Both the position numbers and the translations under genes were made by a program. The notes below the pieces were generated by a model. The model saw nothing but the letters and a program-made list of their open reading frames with translations, was not told where the DNA came from and did not search any database. A stretch of DNA of 42,989 bases. It comes from Treponema sp. GTDB taxonomy: Bacteria; Spirochaetota; Spirochaetia; Treponematales; Rectinemataceae. The stretch covers positions 1-42,989 of the forward strand of contig JAAYWE010000211.1 in the NCBI GenBank assembly GCA_012516755.1, in the 5' to 3' direction. Shown here piece by piece: positions 9,822-18,019 of this stretch (position 1 is the stretch's first letter; every line of letters starts with the position of its first letter).

Positions 9822-10973
9822 ATGATTAAATCGATCTTTCAAGAGAAGCACAGAGATCCTTCATGTTCTGCGAGAACCGGTTTAATATCGCTTCCGCATG
9901 GAGATGTTCAGACTCCTGCTTTCATGCCCGTAGGTACAAATGCCACGGTCAAGGCAGTGGAACCAAGGGATCTAGAGTCGATGGGATTTTCTTTGATTCT
10001 TTCTAATACATATCATCTTTTCCTGAGGCCAGGTCCGGAAGTCATATCCAAGGCTGGCGGTTTGCATGGTTTCTCTGGCTGGCAAAGAAATTTCCTTACG
10101 GATTCTGGTGGGTTTCAGATATTTTCACTGTCTCAATTCAGAAAGATTCTAGATGATGGAGTGCGCTTTAGATCGCATATCGATGGTTCTTCTCACATTC
10201 TAACTCCAGAGAATGTGGTCGATATTCAGACTGCATTCAATTCCGATATACAAATGGCATTGGATATTTGTGCGCCTTGGGGTGAAAGCGAGAATAAGGC
10301 ATATAAAGCAACAGCCTTGACTTATGATTGGGCAAAGCGAGCCAAAACTCAGTGGCTTTGTCAGAGAGAGCGTGGGTATCAAGGTTATCTTTTTGGTATC
10401 GTTCAGGGCAATTTTTACAGAGAGCTTAGAAAAATGAGTGTGGAACAAATCGCTTCCTTGGATTTGCCAGGTATTGCGATAGGGGGACTTTCCATCGGAG
10501 AACCGAAAGAAGCATATATGGAATACCTTGACTTTACTGCGGCTCTTTTGCCCTCAGATAAACCCCGATATATTATGGGCATTGGAACACCAGATTACAT
10601 CATAGAGGCAGTGCGGAATGGTATAGATATATTCGACTGCGTTTATCCTACCAGAACAGCTCGGAATGGTTTATTATTCACTTCTAGGGGCCAAATTGTA
10701 ATCAAGAAAGCTATATATAAAAAAGATTTTAGGCCTATAGATACCGATTGTAGTTGCCGAGTGTGCAAGACATATAGCCGTGCTTATCTGCACCATCTAT
10801 TCAGGAACAACGAAATTCTATACTCAATGCTTGCAAGTCAACACAACCTGCATTTTATGGCAGATTTTGCTTCGAAGATTCGTCAAGCAATCCAAGAAGA
10901 TGGCTTTGAATCATTTGCTCGAGCCTTTCTTGATCGCTATACTGGCATGGAAGAGAAAGAAGAAGCGCAGTAA
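9822..10973 (+). CDS. tgt: Queuine tRNA-ribosyltransferase
   Basis: HGDVQTPAFMPVGTNATVKAV, LTDSGGFQIFSL, GIVQGNFYRELR, GGLSIGEPKE, DCVYPTRTARNG, Zn ligands CSCRVCKTYSRAYLHHL. Confidence 0.97.
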   Translation: MIKSIFQEKHRDPSCSARTGLISLPHGDVQTPAFMPVGTNATVKAVEPRDLESMGFSLILSNTYHLFLRPGPEVISKAGGLHGFSGWQRNFLTDSGGFQIFSLSQFRKILDDGVRFRSHIDGSSHILTPENVVDIQTAFNSDIQMALDICAPWGESENKAYKATALTYDWAKRAKTQWLCQRERGYQGYLFGIVQGNFYRELRKMSVEQIASLDLPGIAIGGLSIGEPKEAYMEYLDFTAALLPSDKPRYIMGIGTPDYIIEAVRNGIDIFDCVYPTRTARNGLLFTSRGQIVIKKAIYKKDFRPIDTDCSCRVCKTYSRAYLHHLFRNNEILYSMLASQHNLHFMADFASKIRQAIQEDGFESFARAFLDRYTGMEEKEEAQ

Positions 10974-10985
10974 TAACAAGAAACC

Positions 10986-13673
10986 CTAAAAATCCGCTTT
11001 TTCCACCTTTACGACTTCATAACTGAATTTACGCTCATTGATTGTGAAGTTCAGCTTTTCGCCCGTCTTATGATTGAGCAAGTGCTTGCCTAGTGGAGAA
11101 AGATAAGAAATTACCTGGTGCTCAGGATCGGATTCCCATGGTCCGAGAATAGTAAAGAATTCATCTTCGCCGGTGATTAGATTCTTGAGCGCAATTTTTG
11201 TACCAAAAGAAATACTGGTGCTGTCTACCTGATCCGAATCGATGATCTGGGCTCGATCTAGTTCGCTTTTGAGTTTGCCCACTTTGGCGTTGAGTTCGTC
11301 TTGCCTTTCCTTTGCAGCTTTGTATTCTGCATTTTCTCGCAAATCGCCCAGTGAGAGGGCATAGGCTATTTCTTTCTGGTTTGCAGGAACCTCTACTTCC
11401 ATTATATGTCCAAGGAGGCGCTTTTTCTCGTCAAACTTGTTTGCAGTTACCATAAGACCTCGCGACACAGTAAGCCGTTCGTTGCCATCATAGAATTTGA
11501 TGTTAGGAAAGCGCTCACCGATTTTCTTCTTCAAATCTAATTTGATCACAGGATCGACTTCCTTGATGTCAGAGAGCATTGAATAGACTCTTTCTGCTAC
11601 TGGTTGAGGGGCTTCATTAAGGAATTCCTCTAAATCATTTTCCTTAAAGAGAATATTTTGTACAAGCTTATTGATCTTTCGGTTTTCTGTTGTATCTTTA
11701 TGGATATCGATTTCCTTGAAGGTTATATCAAGGATGTGCAAAAGAGTAAGAATGATCTTTTCTCGCACAATGCCAAGCTCCTTCATCCAAGCCTTGTCTT
11801 TTAAATCTTTTGCAAGCCAGATGAAGGCTTCTCGCATGTCCTTATAGTTCTCGACTATATACATAGCCATTCGCTTGAGTTTTTCTTCATGCCCATTGGA
11901 CTCCAGCGCATCAATCATCTTGGCAGATCTGGCATAAGGCAAAAGCTGAATATAGATGTCCGGCCAATTTTGAATATAGAGCTTTATATTCTGAATAAAC
12001 TGGTTCTTAAGCTCTGTATCTTTCAATCCAAGATATATTCCAACGATATCGTCTTCGATCTGCTCAAAAAGGTCGACAAATCGCATCGTCACGTATTGCT
12101 GCATTCTTGGGTAACGCCCGGACAGCTCTTTTAGGAGTAGGTAAGAACCTACGACAAATTCGTTCACCTGCGTCAACTTTAGGAATGATACAAAATATGA
12201 TAGCATTTCCTCAAAATAATCGGTGTCGACTTCCTCGCTCATTTCGAGGTAGTCCCTAAAGTATTGAACCCTTGAAAAGAAATTCTTTTCCGCCTTGAAT
12301 TGTGTATAGATTTTTTCTTCGAATGAGAGAGGTCTGTCCCGCACGATGAAGGTGGAAATATCATCCTGGGCATTGCCGAACATAGGATCTGTCTTGAGTA
12401 TTTCTTTGGCGCGAGTGCTCCATGAATTCCACTCAGATATGGAGAGAATAGATGGTACGAGCTCCGCTTTGATGCGTTTCATATCCGCGCGATTATCGAA
12501 GCTCTTGATTATGATTTTGATTGTCCAGGCCGGATCTGTCTTTACTTTTTCTCTGAGCTTATCGCGAGGCCAGGTTGCTTTTAGAACCCATATATGATCC
12601 TTGGAAAGAGTAATTAGACTATCAAAAGCCATTTTAAGCGACATGTGATGATTCCGCGATTTTGCGAAATCAATGACAACTTCATCGTTGGTTATATTTG
12701 AAATCCTTCCAATATTCCAGGTTCTATGGAAGACATAATTTCCTCTATCAAAAGCGATGCGTTTTTCAAAGTCAGGGATGGTTTCATGCAGCGAACGATA
12801 GGATTGTGTTAGGGTTGAAAGCCTTACACATTCATCGAACATCGAATGTCCGCTATATATCTTTGAATAACATTCAAGGAATTCTTTGCGTAAGGCAGGA
12901 TTGCGCTCATCATATTCCACAATAAGCTTCAGTATGTTCAATGCGGTATCCCACTTTTCGTTTTTCTTATACCAATCATATAAGTCCATTAGAATTGTGG
13001 CGGCTTTTTCCGGCGAAACCTGTTTTGCTATTTTTTTCTGCGCGTGCAGAAAAAAGTCATAATCCTCTGGCGAAAGTTGAATCAGCTTATGCCATAATTC
13101 CTTTATATTTGAAAATAGTCCCTTATTGATGTAGCGAATGAGTGCCTTCTTATAGAAATCGATGGCTTCTTCTATTAGGCCATTCTTTTCCTTCCATTCT
13201 GCAATAAGCTGTGCTAGTTCGGCTTCTTCAGTGTCGATTCGGACAAGACTCTCCCATACCGTGTATCGCTGCTCGATTTTGTTCTCTGCAGTATAGCATT
13301 CTGCTAACCTAACGAGAGCAATGCGGTTTTCTCCAAAGTCTAGCATCCGGTTGCATATATACTCGACAATATTGCTTTTTTTGCTTTCTGCAAATAAATC
13401 CATTAACTGAATAAGATAAGTTTCATCGGCCGGCTGGCGCATTATATTTAGCATTCCGGCGACATATAGCGCAATAACGCTATTTTTTGTTTGAGATAAG
13501 TGCTCTATGCAAAGCTTGATGATATCATCAGCCACATTCTGGGCAGTTATTTCCTCAATAAAGCGATCGAGTTCTTTCAGGTTGGCGATAGAGTAGTTCG
13601 CCATTAGGGTTCTGGTCCATTTCTCTTCATTCAACATGAGCTGTAGTTTTTCACTTAATGGAGACTGATCCAT
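10986..13673 (-). CDS. greA: GreA-family transcription elongation factor fused to a ~740-aa helical/TPR-like N-terminal region
   Basis: C-terminus carries a GreA coiled coil (EIAYALSLGDLRENAEYKAAKERQDELNAKVGKLKSELDRAQIID) and GreA/B C-terminal domain (FTILGPWESDPEHQVISYLSPLGKHLLNHKTGEKL). N-terminal region rich in helical repeats. Confidence 0.9.
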   Translation of the reverse strand: MDQSPLSEKLQLMLNEEKWTRTLMANYSIANLKELDRFIEEITAQNVADDIIKLCIEHLSQTKNSVIALYVAGMLNIMRQPADETYLIQLMDLFAESKKSNIVEYICNRMLDFGENRIALVRLAECYTAENKIEQRYTVWESLVRIDTEEAELAQLIAEWKEKNGLIEEAIDFYKKALIRYINKGLFSNIKELWHKLIQLSPEDYDFFLHAQKKIAKQVSPEKAATILMDLYDWYKKNEKWDTALNILKLIVEYDERNPALRKEFLECYSKIYSGHSMFDECVRLSTLTQSYRSLHETIPDFEKRIAFDRGNYVFHRTWNIGRISNITNDEVVIDFAKSRNHHMSLKMAFDSLITLSKDHIWVLKATWPRDKLREKVKTDPAWTIKIIIKSFDNRADMKRIKAELVPSILSISEWNSWSTRAKEILKTDPMFGNAQDDISTFIVRDRPLSFEEKIYTQFKAEKNFFSRVQYFRDYLEMSEEVDTDYFEEMLSYFVSFLKLTQVNEFVVGSYLLLKELSGRYPRMQQYVTMRFVDLFEQIEDDIVGIYLGLKDTELKNQFIQNIKLYIQNWPDIYIQLLPYARSAKMIDALESNGHEEKLKRMAMYIVENYKDMREAFIWLAKDLKDKAWMKELGIVREKIILTLLHILDITFKEIDIHKDTTENRKINKLVQNILFKENDLEEFLNEAPQPVAERVYSMLSDIKEVDPVIKLDLKKKIGERFPNIKFYDGNERLTVSRGLMVTANKFDEKKRLLGHIMEVEVPANQKEIAYALSLGDLRENAEYKAAKERQDELNAKVGKLKSELDRAQIIDSDQVDSTSISFGTKIALKNLITGEDEFFTILGPWESDPEHQVISYLSPLGKHLLNHKTGEKLNFTINERKFSYEVVKVEKADF

Positions 13674-13686
13674 TCTCTTCTCCTCT

Positions 13687-14643
13687 TCATCCTATATATG
13701 ATTCATAGATGGATTGATCGATAATCTTGATCTTAAGCAGCACCGAATGCAATTCTTTGGTATCCTCTCGGGCCTTCAGATAATCCGCCATCCAAAAATA
13801 TTTCTTTAGAAGGCGGGGTATAAGGCTCGATCTTTGCTGATGCGATTCTCTTAATTGAATCTCAAGTTGACGTGCAGAAGCTGAAATTCGGTTATATTCA
13901 GCACCGCTCAATTCTCTCTTAATATTGAATACGCCCCAGATTTCTGCATAAACTGGTATCCATTCAGCAATATCACTTCCAGAATACCCTAGTTTTTGTA
14001 TATTTTCAATAATCTTAAAGATCAATTCGGACTCTAAGAAATCAATTTCTATGGCTTGTGCATCAATAAAAAAGGCTTCTCTGAATAAGGCCTTAGAAAG
14101 GCGCGCTTCTCCTGACATAGCATATACATCAGCCAATTCGGCAAGAATGTTTGCATCATTCCGTCTGGCTTGGGCTGCCCGCTCAAGGTGAATAAGAGCA
14201 GTTTCTATATCTCCGGTGGCTTTTCTGGCTCTGCCCAACCTCAGATCTAACAATGGCCCAAAGGCCTCCTTTTCTTCGTCCGGAATGGCAAGATACTGAT
14301 CCAGAGCAAGTCCAAATATGAATCGCCTGTAAACGTAGCGAGCAGTATCGAATGAGTCTCCTATATGAGAAAGGAATAATATGAACTTTTTCCAGGAACC
14401 ACAGAGAAAATCTCCACGCTCTAAAAGACTTCCTGTTTCTGGCATTTGAGAGATGAGATCCTTCCAGAAATGAAGGCATTTCATCGCAAAGAGAACTTCC
14501 GGGTGCTCAAAATCCGCTTTCAAAGCATTCTCGAGAAAAGAATCTGCGCTTTGAATATCCGCATTTTTTAGGCTTTCATAAGCCAGATAAAGATTTTCTT
14601 CTGCTATGGTTGCTTCTTCTTTTGGACGAGGCTGATGGGCCAT
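13687..14643 (-). CDS. TPR-like hypothetical protein, upstream of greA fusion in same orientation
   Basis: 318-aa ORF with TPR-like segments (LGRARKATGDIETALIHLERAAQARRNDANILAELADVYAMSGEARLSKALFREAF); 13-nt gap to the greA fusion. Confidence 0.75.
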   Translation of the reverse strand: MAHQPRPKEEATIAEENLYLAYESLKNADIQSADSFLENALKADFEHPEVLFAMKCLHFWKDLISQMPETGSLLERGDFLCGSWKKFILFLSHIGDSFDTARYVYRRFIFGLALDQYLAIPDEEKEAFGPLLDLRLGRARKATGDIETALIHLERAAQARRNDANILAELADVYAMSGEARLSKALFREAFFIDAQAIEIDFLESELIFKIIENIQKLGYSGSDIAEWIPVYAEIWGVFNIKRELSGAEYNRISASARQLEIQLRESHQQRSSLIPRLLKKYFWMADYLKAREDTKELHSVLLKIKIIDQSIYESYIG

Positions 14644-14799
14644 TAGAATGTTCTTCTCCTTTAACTACTATTCAAATAGTACCCGAGCCTTGAATTTTGC
14701 GTCAATGGCTATTCTATGTGCTATTTCCAATTAGATTGACATTAGGCCTAAAAAAGGAGTCTGGAAAAACTAGACGAAACAAGTTATCATATACAGCAT

Positions 14800-15480
14800 A
14801 TGAAAGAACCAATAATTGCGCCCTCGATTCTGTCGGCTGATTTTTATGACATTGGTTCAGCTATAAGGCATGTGGAAGAGAGCGGGTGTCCTTGGCTACA
14901 CCTGGATATCATGGATGGGCATTTTGTGCCGCCTATCACATTCGGGCATAAGATGATCGCGGATATTCGAGCGAAGACAGAATTGTTCTTGGATGCTCAT
15001 CTCATGATAGAAGAACCCGAGCGCCACATAAATGCTTATATAGAGAGTGGTGCTGATGCAATTACTTTTCATTTAGAAGCCTGCGTGCACTCACACCGTC
15101 TAATCCAGAGCATATCACGTGCGGGCATTAAGGCTGGAATATCGATAGTGCCTTCAACCCCTGTCTCTAATATAGTACCGCTTCTTGAATTCTTAGACCT
15201 TGTGCTTGTTATGACCGTAAATCCAGGTTATGGGGGTCAGAAGCTTATACCTTTTTGCCTACAAAAAGTGGAAGAACTCAGAAGAATTAGAGAACAAAGG
15301 GGCCTCCATTTCTTGATTGCCATCGATGGTGGAGTAAATGCGAAATCGATCTCCGACATCGTGATTCAGCAGCCAGATGTCCTCGTAATTGGGAGCGCTT
15401 TTTTTAATGCTCAGGATAGAAAGCAGTTTGTTGCCGATTTTAGGAATGCCTGGACAAGCCCAATCGGAAATATCGATTGA
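14800..15480 (+). CDS. rpe: Ribulose-phosphate 3-epimerase
   Basis: APSILSADF, HLDIMDGHFVPPITFG, LDAHLMIEEPERHI, VMTVNPGYGGQKLI, AIDGGVNAKSI. Confidence 0.97.
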   Translation: MKEPIIAPSILSADFYDIGSAIRHVEESGCPWLHLDIMDGHFVPPITFGHKMIADIRAKTELFLDAHLMIEEPERHINAYIESGADAITFHLEACVHSHRLIQSISRAGIKAGISIVPSTPVSNIVPLLEFLDLVLVMTVNPGYGGQKLIPFCLQKVEELRRIREQRGLHFLIAIDGGVNAKSISDIVIQQPDVLVIGSAFFNAQDRKQFVADFRNAWTSPIGNID

Positions 15481-15540
15481 CCTGGATATGGGCTTTCCAA
15501 GATTCATATATTATAAATATTATAAAGGGAAGATCTAAGT

Positions 15541-16395
15541 ATGAAAAAGTTGATAATGAAAATGTTTGCGGTTATTATGTTTATTCTTGCATCTTTCTCT
15601 TATGCTCAAGCTAACAAAACATCAGATGAATTCTCCTATGCATTCGATATTTTCAGAAATGGAGATTTTGGGCGTGCAGGAGCCGCTTTTGCAGATATAT
15701 GCCAGACCGAGTCAAATATGGAAATCTTGGCTGACAGCTGCTTCATGGCTGCATTATCTTATTTTCAGGCAGCTGACTTTCCCACTTCCTATGAATTTTG
15801 TGAAAAATTCATGCAATCATTCCCCTCTCATCCCAATATGCCTGATATGCAATTCCTGCAAGGCAGAATTTTGTTTAAGCTAGGACTCTATGCGGATGCT
15901 ATATCGGTTTTCGACATTTTCATTAATAGATATCCTGATAGTCCGTTTTGTTCTTCCGTGTTGTTCTGGAAAGGAGAGAGCTATTACCAGCTTGGGGATT
16001 TCGCTCAAGCTCTATCCATTTTTAATAAAATCAAAGAGGCATGGCCCAACACGGAAGCCACTTCTCTCACCGCCTGGAGGATTACCGTGATGGCTTCAGA
16101 ATCTAGAGAAGCCAAATATGCTCGCCTTGCTGAATTTGAGTCTCGAAGAAATATCTATAGAGATGTGCAGCAGATGCAGGAAGATGTATATGGAGAACAA
16201 CGACATCTAAGAGATTACCTATGGTCAAAAGCAATCAGAAAGTATTCTGCAAGGCCAAATATAGAAACTCGAGAATTGAGCGCGGATGAGACTTCAAGGA
16301 ATAATAGGCTCAATATGCTTCTTGAAGCCAAAGAAAGGGCTTTGAACCTGCTCATATGGAAAATAGACAACTATCTTAAGGATATAACACCATGA
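15541..16395 (+). CDS. Exported TPR protein (YbgF/BamD-like tetratricopeptide repeats)
   Basis: Signal peptide MKKLIMKMFAVIMFILASFSYAQA; repeats YADAISVFDIFINRYPDSPFCSSVLFWKGESYYQLGDFAQALSIFNKI. Confidence 0.75.
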   Translation: MKKLIMKMFAVIMFILASFSYAQANKTSDEFSYAFDIFRNGDFGRAGAAFADICQTESNMEILADSCFMAALSYFQAADFPTSYEFCEKFMQSFPSHPNMPDMQFLQGRILFKLGLYADAISVFDIFINRYPDSPFCSSVLFWKGESYYQLGDFAQALSIFNKIKEAWPNTEATSLTAWRITVMASESREAKYARLAEFESRRNIYRDVQQMQEDVYGEQRHLRDYLWSKAIRKYSARPNIETRELSADETSRNNRLNMLLEAKERALNLLIWKIDNYLKDITP

Positions 16396-17456
16396 AAAAA
16401 CCAGTATGCTTTTTCATCTTATTGTTCATAGTTATAGGCGCTCTATTTGCTATTGATATACGCAACGGGCTTGTTAGAATTGCTACTGATGATCTGACAC
16501 TGCAGCCAGCGCTTTATCGCCTTGTAAATATATCTGGAAAATCGAAATATGAACCATTATGGTTTAGTGGGGATCCAAGGACGAGTTTTATTGTACTGAA
16601 TATCGACAACCGCATATATAGGATGGGAGCTTCCAAGGAGTATAAGACTAGCCAGCGACAAATAAAGAATGGCATTGAAATCGAATATAGATCGGTTACA
16701 AATAGATTGACTCAGAGATTGCTTTTTTTTACAAGCCCCTTTTCTCGGGTAGCAGATGGTTTTGTCATCGAAATAGAAATCGAAAACTATACAACGCGAG
16801 AAATGAAAGTGATGATAAAAGAAGTATGCGATACGGTTCTCGGCGAGAAAGAAGGCTTTCATTTTGCTACAAGTTTAAATGCCAGGGTTACCGACGAAAT
16901 GATTCTTGCATCAGATTCCGATGAAAAATACGTTGTTTCTCCAGGACAGGCTGCTTCCCTTGCGCTACTCCTCGATGAAGATCAAAAGCCAGATATGGTT
17001 GTAATTGCAAACTGGAAGCGACTGAGCGATTCAAAGTTCTATTATGATTCTCAACTCATGAAAGGCTTCACTCTCTCTTCTTTCTCTATCAATGATTCCG
17101 CTCTAGGCCTTTATTGGAATGAGAGAATTATCCCACCAAAGGGAAGCATAAAAGTGGCAAGCACTTGGCTCACCGGTGGATCAGGTAGCGAATTCATCGA
17201 TTGGCTATCGCTAAATTATCCTTTCCCCCGCCAGGAACCCCAACAAGTCTTGGAGAGTCCTCCTGTCGTATTGGAGGAGCAATCTATAGTCAATACGCCA
17301 ATACTCGATATCAAAGCCATTCAAGATCTTATCTCTGAAATAGACAGGGCTATAGATAATATCGAAAACCTCACCGACAATGAACTGCAGGATATTATGA
17401 CAAAACTCAATTTACTTGAACAAAGCGAAGGGCTTGCCGCCCCTCAATCGAACTAA
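16392..17456 (+). CDS. Hypothetical exported protein
   Basis: ATGA overlap with upstream gene; N-terminal hydrophobic signal MKKPVCFFILLFIVIGALFAIDIRNG; no family recognised. Confidence 0.7.
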   Translation: MKKPVCFFILLFIVIGALFAIDIRNGLVRIATDDLTLQPALYRLVNISGKSKYEPLWFSGDPRTSFIVLNIDNRIYRMGASKEYKTSQRQIKNGIEIEYRSVTNRLTQRLLFFTSPFSRVADGFVIEIEIENYTTREMKVMIKEVCDTVLGEKEGFHFATSLNARVTDEMILASDSDEKYVVSPGQAASLALLLDEDQKPDMVVIANWKRLSDSKFYYDSQLMKGFTLSSFSINDSALGLYWNERIIPPKGSIKVASTWLTGGSGSEFIDWLSLNYPFPRQEPQQVLESPPVVLEEQSIVNTPILDIKAIQDLISEIDRAIDNIENLTDNELQDIMTKLNLLEQSEGLAAPQSN

Positions 17457-17467
17457 GGGTGCTTTAG

Positions 17468-17929
17468 ATGAGAGCCGTAATACAGCGAGTATCCGAGGCT
17501 TCTGTGACATATAGAACATCCAGAGAAGAGAAATTCTGTGGAAGCATTACTAAAGGGATACTAATCTATCTCGGAATTGCATCGGATGACTCAGATGACG
17601 ATGCTGAATATCTCGCTGATAAAATAGCTCACCTCCGCATTTTTATGGATAGTAATGATAAAATGAATCTTTCGATTCTCGATCTTGGCTATGAAGCCCT
17701 TGTAATTTCCCAGTTCACCTTGCATGCGGATGTCCGAAAAGGCAGACGGCCTTCCTATTCTAAGGCCGCTGGTTCCGAAAAAGCCTTGATGCTATTCGAT
17801 TTATTCTGCACAAAATTGCTGGAGAACGGAGTCCATATCCAAACTGGCAAATTCCAAGAGATCATGCGGATTCATTCAATTAATGATGGGCCTGTCACAA
17901 TTTTGCTTGATTCGAAAAAAGCCTTTTGA
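17468..17929 (+). CDS. dtd: D-aminoacyl-tRNA deacylase
   Basis: MRAVIQRVSEASVTY, LADKIAHLRIFMD, VISQFTLHADVRKGRRPSYSKAA, and INDGPVTILLDS, a variant of the usual NxGPVT motif. Confidence 0.96.
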   Translation: MRAVIQRVSEASVTYRTSREEKFCGSITKGILIYLGIASDDSDDDAEYLADKIAHLRIFMDSNDKMNLSILDLGYEALVISQFTLHADVRKGRRPSYSKAAGSEKALMLFDLFCTKLLENGVHIQTGKFQEIMRIHSINDGPVTILLDSKKAF

Positions 17930-17950
17930 CATTTATTGAGGTTGGAAACA

Positions 17951-17987
17951 AAAGAATAGGAGCGCTAAAATATCGCTCCTATTCTTT
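17951..17987. terminator. Bidirectional intrinsic terminator between convergent dtd and ppdK
   Basis: Perfect 14-bp inverted repeat AAAGAATAGGAGCG-(ctaaaatat)-CGCTCCTATTCTTT flanked by A/T-rich sequence, between two convergent genes. Confidence 0.8.
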
Positions 17988-18019
17988 ATTTTGAACATGG
18001 AAAATATTACAAGATTTGG

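Noticed and set aside
14736-14799. TTGACA upstream of rpe as a -35 box
   Set aside because: No acceptable -10 at 16-18 bp spacing.
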